A stretch of 6,024 bases of DNA from Clostridiales bacterium. Its GTDB lineage: Bacteria > Bacillota > Clostridia > Oscillospirales > Acutalibacteraceae. Both the position numbers and the translations under genes were made by a program. Positions 5,923-6,024 of the stretch are shown here, one piece after another (position 1 is the first letter of the stretch; the number at the start of each line of letters is the position of its first letter). The notes beneath the pieces are model-generated. The model was not told the DNA's origin. It saw only the letters and a program-made list of their open reading frames with translations, and ran no database searches. The DNA is taken from contig JAJBVC010000044.1 of NCBI GenBank assembly GCA_020860025.1, positions 1 through 6,024 on the forward strand, in the 5' to 3' direction.

Positions 5923-6024
5923 TAATTTCTCAAGTTTTAACTTTTTTGCTAATAATTGTACAATTTTTATAACTAACAAACTTATGAAAAGTGTCAGTAC
6001 AAAATTCAGAATAAAGTATAATTC

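Noticed and set aside
5984..6024. ATG opening a + strand frame that runs to the window end
   Set aside because: Only 13 complete codons are visible and there is no ribosome binding site or recognisable motif.

Overview
The window looks like a chromosomal segment of a low-to-moderate GC anaerobic Bacillota (Clostridia, probably a gut Ruminococcus/Oscillospiraceae- or Lachnospirales-type organism). This is inferred from strong AAGGAGG ribosome binding sites, an Agr-type peptide-sensing kinase, a very large secreted protease carrying BspA-type leucine-rich repeats, and tRNA genes with encoded CCA ends. Species cannot be named from the sequence.

Left part (1-1000): the 3' part of an AgrC-like (HPK10 class) sensor histidine kinase, cut by the window edge, ends at 833. 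A 17-bp stem-loop terminator follows. A short AT-rich promoter region then leads to the next gene.

Centre (1001-4513): a two-gene unit on the + strand. The first gene encodes a 1127-residue secreted S8 (subtilisin-type) protease. Its order of parts is signal peptide, long lysine/arginine-free acidic segment, inhibitor-like prodomain, catalytic domain with an intact Asp/His/Asn/Ser set, chitobiase-type beta-sandwich domain, about 12 BspA-type leucine-rich repeats, and a C-terminal domain I cannot name confidently. The last codons of this gene contain a perfect ribosome binding site for a second, 41-codon gene starting at GTG 4388. This small peptide has a basic/aromatic N-terminal half, a DVITTSG motif and an Asp-rich tail ending in Gly-Trp-Asp. 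It is the most interesting item in the window.

Right part (4514-6024): everything is on the - strand. Two tandem tRNA-Leu genes (anticodons UAA then CAA, together reading the UUR leucine codons) have a near-consensus promoter and a shared hairpin terminator, which also separates them from the convergent protease/peptide unit. Upstream of the tRNAs is a complete D-2-hydroxyacid dehydrogenase gene of the glycerate dehydrogenase/hydroxypyruvate reductase type. It has its own ribosome binding site, and an inverted repeat sits beside a candidate -10 box. The last 100 bases or so hold no supported gene.

The protease and peptide are probably co-expressed and translationally linked. The kinase lies in the same direction but behind a terminator, so a functional link to the protease is only a possibility. 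The tRNAs and the dehydrogenase are ordinary housekeeping or metabolic neighbours.
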